Assembly (NCBI GenBank): GCA_037903355.1
Contig: JBAJFE010000026.1
Location: 3,286,001-3,350,000, forward strand
DNA from: Trichuris trichiura
Taxonomy: Eukaryota; Nematoda; Enoplea; Trichinellida; Trichuridae
DNA: 64,000 bases
Direction: 5' to 3'
Positions 13,512 through 23,304 of the stretch are shown piece by piece. The notes under the pieces were generated by a model. That model did no database searches, had not been told where the DNA came from, and saw nothing but the letters and a program-made list of their open reading frames with translations. How positions within the stretch are numbered: the stretch's first letter is position 1; the number at the start of each line of letters is the position of its first letter. Both the position numbers and the translations under genes were made by a program.

Positions 13512-13776
13512 AATAAACATTTTTTCGACGGGACTTGGACTCCGAAATTAAAGATAATTCATTATGAAGAAAAGAATTGTTATTTACCTAACTAAAAACG
13601 TTGTGGCGGAAGTACAAGAACCAGCAAAAACTATTTTTCAGAAATTACTTATTACGGTGTACTACCTCCCGCATAAATGTTTCAAGGGCTGCGGAAGAAT
13701 GACCATTGGTGGGCGTGAGCTCTAATGGATGAGGGAAGACACCAGTTTTCAATTTCACGTGGAACCAAACTCGGTT

Positions 13777-13950
13777 GAATGTCACATTCAACTTATAATC
13801 GCTGAAGACGGGTCTCTTTCGACCCGAAAGCTCCGGAGAAATAAACGTTTTTTCGACGGGACTGGGACTCCGTAATTAAAGCCAATTCATTATGAAAAAT
13901 TATTGTCCCGTACCAAGACACCATATATTTAATTCTTTTCTTGTTTGAAA
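13777..13950 (+). mobile_element. PLE terminal repeat with short coding tail
   Basis: Directly after the palindrome lies a further unit in plus orientation. It has a hammerhead-like motif at 13797-13838 (TCG-CTGAAGA, CGGGTC/GACCCG, GAAAGCTC-CGG, with one G-T pair in stem I). An ATG at 13892 then opens a peptide beginning MKNYCPVPRHHIF. This MK..PV.R..F tail is shared by at least six other units in the window. Similarity between units stops soon after the tail. Confidence 0.65.
13797..13838 (+). ncRNA. Hammerhead ribozyme-like motif
   Basis: Intact CTGAAGA and GAAA core strings flank a six-pair stem II (CGGGTC/GACCCG). Loop sequence differs by one base from the palindrome copies. Confidence 0.65.
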
Positions 13951-14001
13951 AAAACGGGTTCTTTTCAGTGATGCATAGTTGGTAGTTCAATAGATAAAAT
14001 A

Positions 14002-14227
14002 GTCTAATTAGACCATGAAGATGGGGTGCTTCTTAACCATTACCACCGTCGCTGACGACGGGACAAGGTTAGTCCCGAAAGCTCCGAACTGTTTTAAGTA
14101 CTTGTTCTGTATTTTTCCTTAATAATTGCTCATCCATCCGTTGGTAGGGCATTTGCTTCGGTTTAATTTCAAAATCCATCAACGGGCAAGAAAACATACC
14201 GTATGAAGTAGTGGTCTAATTAGACCA
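14002..14227 (+). mobile_element. 198-bp solo hammerhead element with 14-bp TSD
   Basis: The body 14016-14213 is bracketed by the identical 14-mer GTCTAATTAGACCA at 14002-14015 and 14214-14227, so this unit inserted as a defined piece. Inside, in order, are: a hammerhead-like motif at 14046-14092; a block conserved in related copies (CATCCATCCGTTGGTAGGGC near 14132); and an end reading ACCGTATGAAGTAG. The copy at 52365-52531 is nearly identical. Size and content fit a lone PLE terminal repeat or a metazoan retrozyme-like element. The choice between these is open. Confidence 0.8.
14046..14092 (+). ncRNA. Hammerhead ribozyme-like motif
   Basis: TCG-CTGACGA, stem II CGGGAC/GTCCCG with loop AAGGTTA, GAAAGCTC, CGA. 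Compared with the 13-kb copies, stem II has changed on both sides (GTC/GAC to GAC/GTC) and stem I from CCG/CGG to TCG/CGA, keeping pairing in each case. Confidence 0.7.
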
Positions 14228-16224
14228 ATAGATACAATAAGCATACAAGCATAATATAAACATTTGGACGTAAACCCCAAAGACTTGCAATTTTAATTGC
14301 GTCGACAGATAAATAACAAGTTACAAAAGCGCTATTCACGAGTAGACGTTCCTTTGTGAGTTCGAAAAAGAAATACATGCATGCTCGATTTTCAGAGCTG
14401 ATTCTTCCGAGTGGATACCTTTCAGGCCCTTTGATACTTTTGGCTAGGATGTGTTAACACTTCCATGTCCAGGGGGTATTATCAGTTGGTTTGCATCTTT
14501 TGAATGGTTCATCATTACTGTTGAAGCATACGATGCATTCCAATTCCGTTCTTTACCTGTGAAAATTCCTGAAGCTTTACGTTCGACTTAAGGAGCAATC
14601 TTCGGTCAATAGAGAACGATTCTTGTGGGATAAGTGAACCGCGTGTTTTGATAATAGCTAATTTGCAACGCCTCGGCATAACTGCACGTTGTTTTTTTAC
14701 ATGTTTCTCTGAATATTCAATGATGTGCAGCATGTCTGTGGTCGCTAATAACAAGTTCATAATCGACTGAAAATTGAGCAGGTTCTGTTAGCAAAGAACA
14801 ACAATGAAAAGTACATAAGCACAAAGTTTTCTGAACTGACCGGGTCCATCGTCAGTATGCTGCAATGATTGAACAATGCTAATTGAACTTTACAGCATCG
14901 TTTAGTGCCATTGAATAGTCAGTCAGAAAATATTCTGAAGTTCTATTAATTGTTGCTCTTTGGACGGAAGTGTAGTAGTAGCGCAATACTCAGTTCGATT
15001 AGTCAGAGAACGAAAAGAGAACCTTTCATTTTGCGGCGATGGAAACGGCTTTTCTAATGTAAATTTTTCGTTCAAAGTCGTGTGAACGTTGAAAAGAACT
15101 TTCAATAATTGCGGAAGCTTTGATAGCACTTGCGGTTTTCTTCGTATCAAATATTCGTAGTCGGTCGTTCCGCCTGACCTGCATGCTTTCCATTCGGCTT
15201 CTGGCATTCTTGTAACCTCTAACTTCTGGTGCTATTTTAGTGTTCCAGGAATCTTTGCATAGTGTTACTCATTCCTTCTATAAAAGAAAAGTCATAACAG
15301 CATTTACGTTGGTAAATAGTTCTGTACCAATGGAAAAATGAAACCATGGTTTTATCGTTCCTAAAAATGGATTTTAAAAGTCGCGTGCTGTTGAAATATA
15401 CCCTGAAACTTAGTGTTCTACCTATTTGTTTCACTAATTATTTTATAAAGACAAGACGCACAATGACCCTTGTTCCTTTGGATAATTACACTTTGGCGTA
15501 TTTATCCTACGGTGTATCATCGGAGAAGCTGTCCTGGTAACGATTGTTATTATGTTAACTTTTTCTTATAGAGCTTAGATCTCCTTCAAAAAAGCCTGCT
15601 TCGCAAGTCGTCATTATTTTGTCCATTTTGATGTTCACTTTGTTTCTGATAACTGAATGTGGACATTTCTAGGAATCCACTAAGGAAAAGCATGCGCAAC
15701 TTTCTGGATCCGTCGAGTTTATGCCAAAAGCTTTAAACTCGCGTTGTTCATCTATTAACAAACGCATCTTGAAGAGTTGGTTGTTCCTTCTTTTTTCAAC
15801 TTATGCAAACGTAAACAGGGAAGAAGTAGTGTTGAGGTAAAGGATCCTACTTCCGGTCTTTATGAGAGCAGAAGTGTCACCAACATAGCATTTGAATTAG
15901 TCCGAAGCTGTGGAAACATCTGTACTATTGGAGGCATTTTCTTTGAAACGCTCTAGGAAAGTTTCAGCACGAGTAGATAAAAGTGATTTCCTCATGCATG
16001 CTGCATCATTTTGTGCGAAAAAAACTGTTTTATAAACGGAACTAGTTTTCTTCTTTCACGCAAAATAAATACTAGTCTGACTACAAATAATTCTCGTATA
16101 ACGTGTTTTTCGCTTGTGCGCGAATTTGCCACCGACTGGAAAGCGTGAGCATATGGCAAAGTCTTCCTATATTTTCATCCACCGAGGATCATAATGCTGA
16201 TACGGAAGTACAACCAATTAAATG
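14228..16224. other. Gene-free stretch
   Basis: Short frames on both strands, none resembling a known family and none with convincing splice structure. No inverted or tandem repeat stands out. Confidence 0.45.
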
Positions 16225-16230
16225 TTTAAT

Positions 16231-16275
16231 TGGTGAAGCTTTCGGAAATCGCCGGTTTCCATCTTCAGCGCATGA
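16231..16275 (-). ncRNA. Hammerhead-like motif, stem I weak
   Basis: Minus strand: ATGCG-CTGAAGA, stem II GGAAA/TTTCC closing CCGGCGA, GAAAGCTT. The core strings are intact, but the 3' stem I strand (CACC) pairs poorly with TGCG. Confidence 0.5.
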
Positions 16276-16727
16276 AGAATGGCAGAACGTATGTTGCTAC
16301 ATCACTGGTCAGACTAATTACCTTAAAGGACGGAATTTCTAAGAGGTTTTAAACGGGGTGCAATGTTAAAAGGCGGAGAAAGGGCAGAGGCAAAGGAAGT
16401 GTGAAAGAAATCAGGGAAAGAGAGTTTTTTGGAAAAGGAGGAAACAACTGGGGGAATTTAGGGAATGGGGGATTTTTGTGGTCCCAAGAAACCGTTGAAC
16501 ATGATTATTGTCCAAGTGTAGGAGATTTTCGTAAGAGGCAGCAATTTGTGGCCCTGATGACGTTAGTCCAGGACTCGCTTACTGCCATGCTACTGTCTCT
16601 GTTAATTTCATAGTTGGTCTTTTGGTTCACGGGTTTGGCCTGTTTGACGTATCTGTAAATGAATTTCAAAGTGCCCTACCAACGAATGGATGAGCAAATT
16701 GTTAGAAAAAAAATACAAAACGGAGAA

Positions 16728-17023
16728 CCGCCCATTAGGTCACGTGGACGTCAGCCCACACTGGATCCGCGAGTTGCCATGGAGCAGGCTAGCCAGACTT
16801 CAGCGGTGGCACAACACGCAGCGCAATGCACGGGCCAACTGCGTGCAAAAGTGCTGTGTAAAGAGAGGCATTTTATGATTAGGAAGATCAAAGAAGCACT
16901 TTACATAAAGTTCAACCCCAACATCAACAGGGACAGTGGCATCGCAGTTAGTGACTCCTGGACCAACATCATCAGGGCTACAAACTGCTGTCTGCTACAA
17001 GAATCGCCTACACAGGGGCAATA
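16728..17023 (+). pseudogene. Penelope-like element polyprotein, C-terminal remnant
   Basis: A frame of about 98 codons ends at a stop near 17022. It carries the C-terminal region that follows the GIY-YIG nuclease in PLE polyproteins in this window. Recognisable pieces are GRQPTLDP, AQHAAQCTGQL, KIKEALYIK, INRDSG and SWTNI. The matching pieces in the 31-34 kb copies are EHATQCTQPL, IKEALYIRHN, YNRDQG and IWTNI. The reverse transcriptase is absent, so this is a 5'-truncated, non-functional copy. Confidence 0.7.
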
Positions 17024-17349
17024 ACGGTGCTCCACGGTGTCTCGGGAAATATCCCCAGCCCGCCAATTACCCTTGCCACCCTTCCATTCCTTTTCTTTCC
17101 CTCCCTTTCTTCCGCTCCTTCCACCTCCTCCAATTCCTTTCCCTACCTGCCCCCTCTTCCCTCCTCTTCCCTTTCCCAACCTTTTTAAACATCTCCAACA
17201 CCCCACTCTACATTACTTTAACCTTTCTCTACCAACACGTCCTCCACCCTCATTTTAATAATGTTGTTGCTCATTTAAAACGACCCAAGATCCCCGCAGT
17301 TTAAAGCACTAGTCGTCATAAGACCATGCCGGTATTCCCTCTGTCATTT

Positions 17350-17396
17350 TCATGCGCTGAAGACGGGGACAGGAGTTTTCTGAAAGCTTCGCAATT
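17350..17396 (+). ncRNA. Hammerhead ribozyme-like motif
   Basis: TGCG-CTGAAGA, stem II CGGGGA/TTTCTG with several G-T pairs, GAAAGCTT, CGCA. Stem I is TGCG/CGCA, different from the CCG/CGG of other copies but still complementary. It lies after the PLE reading-frame end and a long pyrimidine tract (17070-17190), the expected place for a PLE terminal repeat. Confidence 0.65.
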
Positions 17397-17400
17397 CTAA

Positions 17401-18110
17401 TAAAACTTTGAACGGGTAGCTGATTCGTACAATAATGAGAAAAAATACAGAACAAATTCTACAGTGTACGTTTCAGAACTGCTCTTGTTTCGTCGTCAGC
17501 AGTGTGTGGGAGTGACTGTACACCAAAAGACCAAACATGAAACAACCTGAGGCTGTTAAAAGACACCCGTCTTTCGAAATGTCCCTGTTAATGTTTGAAT
17601 TGTACTTTGTGTAAAATGCTTCTTTTATATTTCTAATCGTAAATTAACTCTTTATGCAAAGCACTTTTGCCTGCAGTTGGCCCGTACACTTCGCTGCATG
17701 CTGTGCTACTGCTAGCGTCTGATTAGCCTGCTCCATCGCGTCGCGCGGATCAAATGTCGGCGGGCGTCTACGTAATGTATTAGAAGGTTCTCCGTTCAAC
17801 CGGTTGACTGCATTGCCGTACTACTTTAAAAACTTCACATGCTCCGAGTACCCGCTTCCTAAATATATGTGGTCGAACATTTACATTTTATTTCGTAAAC
17901 CACTCCAGGGCATTGGTTCAATGGTACCTTTTCTTTGTTGTTGCATAGAATGGAGCAGAGGTTTTGGCTGAGACAGACCTTAAAGCCCAGATTGTTTCCA
18001 AGCTGTTTAATTTTTTCTCCTAGGCCTGTGTAGTACAGGAGGACGAGCCGCCGTCCTGAAGCAGGTATCTTCTCTCCTGTTTCGCTCTCCAACTTTCAGT
18101 GAATTTTTGA
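17401..18110 (-). pseudogene. PLE fragments: coding tail plus GIY-YIG remnant
   Basis: An ATG at 17537 on the plus strand opens a peptide MKQPEAVKRHPSFE, another copy of the MK..PVKRH..F tail. On the minus strand, about 17859-18092 encodes ...CPGVVYEIKCKCSTTYI, the first strand of a GIY-YIG nuclease domain. About 17640-17770 minus encodes a second PLE C-terminus (AQHAA.CTGQLQAKVLC, degenerate). Junctions between these pieces are broken. Confidence 0.55.
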
Positions 18111-18362
18111 GTTGGTGAGATAGGCGGAGTACCCATTTACCCTAAACGTCCTTCTTATGTGCTCAAGTTCTTGTCCTAGGTGTTCCTAATCGCAAATAGC
18201 TAATGCGCAGTCAGCTATACTGTGTAATATTGCGATCATGACGTGTCGCGAATGATGTGACGTGAACTTCACGTTTTTGTTCGAGTGCGAAGGTTTTCGA
18301 TAAACTGTAACTTTTGTACTCCCCTGTGAACAAGTAATGAGGATGTCCAGAAAAGAAATTTT

Positions 18363-19636
18363 GCGTCTTTACTACCAGAGCACCACCAGAAGTTAGCGCG
18401 GCAACTTCAAAAGGGGTCAGGTGGAGTTTAAAGAACAATGCAACAATAGGGTTGCTAATCGGATTAGTGTAGTGGAAGTGCAGGCGCCAACATCGAAGGG
18501 GATTAAAGGGATTAAGGGAACAGTGGGGATGGTAACAGTGTCTTTCACCAATCGCTCCACCGTCATACTGTAGGTTTGCCGGCCATCTTGTCCTGCCATA
18601 ACCTAAGCCTAAGCCTAAGCATAAGGTTTATGTCTTGGCTTAGATTTGGATAAGGGCAAAAAAGGGTGATTGGCATGCTCTCCAATAAAAGCATAGCAAG
18701 TTAAAGACATGCTTGCCAGAAAGGAACCTGCGTTTCTCAGACGGTGGGGCGGCTGAGAAACAAGATCCGAGTAACGCGCACAGAGAAAGTAAACGTAAAC
18801 AAGCGTACATACCGTTCAGTGGGGCACGGAGACAGGCGCTGGCAGTGCGTTCACTCTGGACTAGTTCAACCTGATCATAGTAACGCGCATACAGAAAATA
18901 ACCGTAAAGAAACTGCATACCATTCATTGCCGCAGGGAGACTGGCGCAAGCGGCACGTTCACTCTGGGCGAGTACAACCTTTTTTCGCCGTAGTCATAAC
19001 GCAGTATGAGCTTTACGCCGTTTACCAAGGCGCAACGCAGATCAGGCCGTTGGCCTTCAATGTTTTCGACGAATCACGAACTGAACCGTCATCATGCACC
19101 ACTGCTGCTCCACTGTGCTCCTTGTGCAAGCAATCCATGCACAGCTGTTTCATTCTCTCACCTTAACTCTTTTGCAGGGGTTAGTAACGGAATTCTTCAA
19201 CAGGTATTCCGCGGCAATAACTGCACCTCCTGCATGTGCCACCGATGCTCCATTGTTCTTCCCGTGCCAACTGCTTAGCCTGTGTTCAGTCACTCGCAAT
19301 AAAACGTTCCTCCCGTTGTTCCGCTAATCACACTTCATTACGCAGTAGTGTCGCGCATTACCCTTTGAAGTTGTCGCGCTAATTTCTGGTGGGGCTCTAT
19401 AAGACTAGGTCCAATTCCTCAGCATGTATTCCTCGGGTTAATAACCGCGCCTCCTGCATGTGCCACTGGTGCTTCATTGTGCTCCCCGTGCCAATTGCTT
19501 GGCCTGTGTTCAGTCACTCGCAATAAAACGTTCCTCCCGTTGTTCCGCTAATCGCACTTCACTAAGCAGTAGCTTTGAGCACTACCCTTTCTTGGTTCCG
19601 CCTGCACTACCAGTAGGGTCCTGGTGGCAAAGATCC
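18363..19636. mobile_element. Long-TIR element with telomere-like core
   Basis: The left end (GCGTCTTTACTACCAG...) and right end (GGATCTTTGCCACCAGG on the other strand) are inverted repeats. An inner, better-preserved pair lies at 18377-18410 and about 19365-19398 (AGAGC.CCACCAGAA.TTAG, CGCG.CAACTTCAA; about 30 of 34 positions). The core has CCTAAGCCTAAGCCTAAG at 18603. A block of about 130 bp (TGCATGTGCCAC...GTTCCGCTAATC) occurs twice, near 19229-19330 and 19455-19555, so the right end is duplicated. Frames up to 140 codons (18744-19166) show no known domain. Confidence 0.65.
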
Positions 19637-20784
19637 GAAATTTTTTTTTCTACCTCTTTTTCAACTTCCGTATCAGTGTTACAATTTTCCACAGACACGT
19701 TAGGATTGGAAATGGAGGTGCTACCCGTTTAACGTTTATCTGAAGAAGCTTTCGGGAAATGCCGGTTGCCTTCTTCAGCACATAAAAGAATGGCAGAGCC
19801 TGTGCTGGCACATCATTAGCCCGTTGGGAGTTTCATTGTCAGTGCCATTCGCCGAGGTCAAATAAAGACCACGCTCTGGTCATATACGCGTTCTTAGGCC
19901 ATGCGCAAGTGAAACGGTGACTCTACTGTAACAAAAACGTTTATGATTCATATCAGAGGCTATAATCTCAGAATGGTCATTAGCAACATCTTAAAAGTCT
20001 GGAATAACGTATCGAAACAATGAATGCTTCTTGTTCGGCGGAAATTTATCCTTGATCTGATCTGTTATTTTAAAGACCGTGTATTTTTCTAAAACGTGCA
20101 AAATTACTAAAAACTGCGTTCATCTCGCTGGGCTTTGGAGGAATGGGATATAAGGTTGCTAAAGGCATTTTGAACTGTCAACAAGATGAGCCGCAAGGGG
20201 AGCAGAAAGAAGAGAAAAAGCAGGTGATTATGAAAATCAGGAGGTTTCTCCGCAGCAACTAGCCACTGCTGAGCTATCAGATGTTCTAGAAACTATTGAA
20301 CAGCTGTAACGCTGGCTCGAAGACAATGATTGTAAAACAGAATGCAGCAAGATAGCTGGAACGGGTGTCTGAGCTACCTTGGAACAATATATGCAACTGC
20401 TTTATGGAAGGAAAACATGTGGAAAACAAAAGAAGTACAAATTCTATTTTGTTGCGGCGAAGAGACGTTGTGAAGATTACGATGCGCCACCTTGTGCCTG
20501 TAAATAAGAACGCATTTCTCCCAGATCTAAGAATAGTGAAATAAAAAAGGGATTCCAATGAACCTCTATTCTTTTCTACGCACGAGATCAATTATTTTAG
20601 AGCTAAGAAAACCACTTTCTACGGGTGAATAAAAAATGCACGTCCCTGCTAAAAGTGACATCGGACTCTATCCGCTGTAAAGAGTTCTGTCTTAAAAGCT
20701 ACCTCGTTAATATGAGATATATTCGGAAAATTTCCGGAAAGACGGTGCAGTGTTTAACTGGACGTCAACCGATGAGCCAAAACA
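19637..20784. other. Spacer with one degenerate PLE repeat
   Basis: At 19730-19790 the minus strand reads TGTG-CTGAAGA ... TTTCCCGAAAGCTTC followed by a AACGGGTAG-like block, a decayed hammerhead unit whose stem II no longer pairs well. The remainder shows no gene. Confidence 0.45.
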
Positions 20785-20990
20785 TGTTTATGATTAATCT
20801 GTTTCTTCTTACAGAGTATGTCCTGTTAAGGATACAATACGCTTTTAATCTCCGAAGTTTTCGGGCCCCACGTGACCTGTTCTCAGCGGTGCTAAAAGTG
20901 ATACGTATTATTATCTTATTGTATCCTTAACGGGACATACTCCGTAAAAAAACAGATTAATCATGAAAACCTACAGTTCCTTACCAAGAA
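20785..20990. repeat. Short palindrome around a decayed hammerhead motif
   Basis: Arms 20785-20840 and 20917-20972 are reverse complements. Between them the minus strand reads CCG-CTGAGAA ... GGGCCCGAAAACTTCGG, a decayed hammerhead core. The right arm runs into an ATG at 20964 opening MKTYSSLPRSYIFK, another copy of the conserved PLE tail. Confidence 0.6.
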
Positions 20991-21084
20991 GCTACATTTT
21001 CAAAACATGTTTAATTTTATCTCCGTTATCTTCAGACTTGTACGGAGTGATAGCCTTAACTGACGCTGCGCCAGCGTGGTACAA

Positions 21085-22223
21085 GCTGCTCCCAAAGTAA
21101 TCGTTTTTCTCGTGATATGAAAAATCTTCGTTTTGAGGTCAGAGCTAACATTAAAATTTCTATCCAAGCTTGGTTGGCAGCCGAAGAGGAATATTCAATC
21201 TTTGCAGCAAATTTACGGAAGTAGTGCACCATCTAAATCGGTTGTCTATGAGTGGACAAGGCGTTTGAAGGAGGGCACAGAGGCCATCAAAGACGACCAG
21301 AGAGCGGGAAGACCAGCAACCGCAACAGGCGAGGGTACGGTGGCCCTTGTCTGGAACCTAGTGGAAAGAAACTGCAGAATTACTATCAGGAGGATTGTTA
21401 GAATGGCTGGAAACTTCCTCCATTCAGCTTTTAGAAATCCCATTCATGAAACCCTTGGTCTGAGGAAGCTTTCAGCTCGGTCGGTCCCGAAAACGTTGTG
21501 CGAAGAACAGCTAGTTCGACGCGTTAACCTTTCTCGGGAGCTTTTAACAAAGATTGAAGCAAATGAGACCGGGTTTTTTGACCGTATTGTCATGGGAGAT
21601 GAAACGTAGATCTACCAACATGACCCCGAGAGTAGGATCCAATCCAAGCAGTGGTTCCCGAGAGGGTTAGCAGGTTCAGTCAAGTTCGAAGCAGAGCAGT
21701 CGGCTGGAAAGGTTATGGTGACCACATTCTGGGACTCGGACGGAGTAATTCCGACTGACTTCCTCTCCTTTCTCTTCCTCGAAGGAGAGCGAACAGTCAC
21801 GGCAAGTTATTACAAAGCAGTATTGCAAAAATTAAAGACCGTATTGGCAAGAAAACGGCGCCGCAAGTTGCACCTCAGAGTCCTTTTCCATCACGATAAC
21901 GTACCGGCTCATTCGTCCAGGACTGTGAGGAGTGGGTTTCGTGGGTTTCGTTGGGGAAGTCATTTCACACCCACTTTACAGTCCAGATCTTGTCCCATGA
22001 GACCTTTTCCTCTTCCCACAGTTGAAAAAACACTTAAAAGGCACGCTGTTCGAGTCGATGGATGACGTGAAACGCGCGGTCTCTACTTGGTGCAATACAT
22101 AGTCCCTAAGATTCTACAAGGAACACCTGCGGAGGTGGAGACATTGTCTGCGGAAGTGCCTAGAGGTTGATGGAAGATACATCGAGAAAAATGTCTGAGA
22201 TCATTGCAAATAAAATTTTTGGG
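21085..22223 (+). pseudogene. mariner transposase, inactivated
   Basis: The frame from about 21117 encodes a mariner-family transposase: N-terminal helix-turn-helix with SKSVVYEW and GRPAT, and the DDE pieces GDET and HHDNVPAHS. It would cut and paste its own element. Damage seen: a frameshift near 21156 soon after the start ATG; a stop TAG at 21607 just after GDET, where the family has tryptophan; another stop after SPDLVP; and further shifts near the end. Possible mariner inverted ends are CTCCCAAAGTAAT near 21089 and its counterpart near 22210. It cannot be active. The right end abuts the next element. Confidence 0.85.
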
Positions 22224-23304
22224 TCTTCTGTATCAGTGGCCCGCCGGAAGTAGAGGCAGCAACTTCAAAGGAGGTCAAGGGGCGATTATGACGTAATCGG
22301 AACAATGGCCTGCCAGGTCTGGTTATCGGTGCAGCGATGCGCACGGGTGCGTATTACTGGAAGAATGGAACACTGCAGTTGACCTTCAATGTTTTTCACC
22401 CTTTCTTAGGGGTCAGTAACGGAATGCCACTGCCAACTGCGACGTGTTTTACCATTCCAGCTGCCGTCATACTGCAGTCTGTCGGCCATCCTGTTCTGCC
22501 CTAGCCTAAGCCTAAACCTCAACATAAGGTGTGTTTCTTGGTTTAGGTTTGGACGAAGGCGAAAAAGAGTGATCGTCATGCTGTCTAATGAAGACGTAAC
22601 AAATTACAGGCACGCTTGTCAGAAAAGAACCTGCATTTCTCCGACGCTGGAGCGGCTGAGAGACAACGTCTGAGTAACGCGTAAAGTGAAAGAACGCGGA
22701 AGTGGAGGTACGTGAAAGTAGTCACTCAGATGATAGTAACGCGTATAGACAAAATAACAGTAAAGTAAGTGCATACCGTTCACCGGGGCAGAGAAGACCG
22801 GCGCAGGCGGTGCATCCACGGTATCTTTCAGGGAAACAACGCAGAATGAGTTTACGCTGTTTACCAAGACGCGACGCGGATCGGTCCGTTGACTATCGAC
22901 ATTTTCTATGAGTCGCGAACCGAAGGCCAGCATGCACCACTATTGCTCTAGTGTGCTCCCCCTGCCAAGAATCCATGCAACAACTGTTTTCGCTCGCCTT
23001 CACTCTTTTTTAGGGATCGGTAACGAAATTCCAGGCCAAGGGGTCAGACAATGGAAAATGAGTTGTGTGCCGTTTACCAAGACGCGACGCGGATCGGTCA
23101 GTTGACCTTCAGTGTTTTTCACGCTTTCTTAGGGGTCAGTAACGGAATGCCTCGGCCAATATCTCGCTGGTCGATAACTGCAGCTACTGCATGTGCCGCT
23201 GATGTTCCATTGTGCTGCCGCGCCAACTACTCCGCACGAGAGTCGCACGTTATGTTTTGATACTGCCGCCTCTACTTCCGGCGGGCCACTGATACAGGAG
23301 ATCC
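22221..23304. mobile_element. Long-TIR element, best-preserved copy
   Basis: Terminal inverted repeats of about 42 bp: the left starts GGGTCTTCTGTATCAGTGGC, the right (other strand) GGATCTCCTGTATCAGTGGC, and both continue CCGCCGGAAGTAGAGGC without mismatch. The core has CCTAAGCCTAAACC at 22504. A GTTTACCAAGACGCGACGCG block occurs twice (about 22860 and 23073), and a TTTTTCAC-CTTTCTTAGGGG block also occurs twice (about 22398 and 23116). No transposase is visible. This copy defines the ends of the family. Confidence 0.75.

Larger units (their letters stand above)
13121..13776. repeat. 656-bp palindrome built from PLE terminal repeats
   Basis: Two arms of about 325 bp are near-perfect reverse complements meeting near 13448. 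The arms run from an AACCGAGTTTGG end at 13121 to CCAAACTCGGTT at 13776. Each arm carries one hammerhead-like motif (13389-13432 minus, 13468-13511 plus) next to the centre. A third copy of the inner unit follows directly at 13777-13900 in plus orientation. The shared unit contains the terminal-repeat features seen with PLE coding remnants at 31-34 kb, so I assign it to that family. Confidence 0.85.
16225..17400. repeat. Inverted PLE 3' ends around a coding centre
   Basis: The segment 16225-16612 is a diverged reverse complement of about 16921-17400. Each arm carries, from centre outward, the end of a PLE reading frame, a polypurine or polypyrimidine tract, and a hammerhead-like motif (16231-16275 minus, 17350-17396 plus). 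The centre holds a CCCTACCAACGAATGGATG block and further PLE coding sequence. Arms differ at many positions, so this palindrome is older than the one at 31-34 kb. Confidence 0.7.

Noticed and set aside
16401..16613. 70-codon plus-strand frame as a gene
   Set aside because: It is antisense to a reversed PLE 3' region (arm of the 16.2-17.4 kb inverted repeat).
18600..18625. True telomere or chromosome end
   Set aside because: Only three to four CCTAAG units, interrupted, inside a transposon family that recurs at several internal sites.
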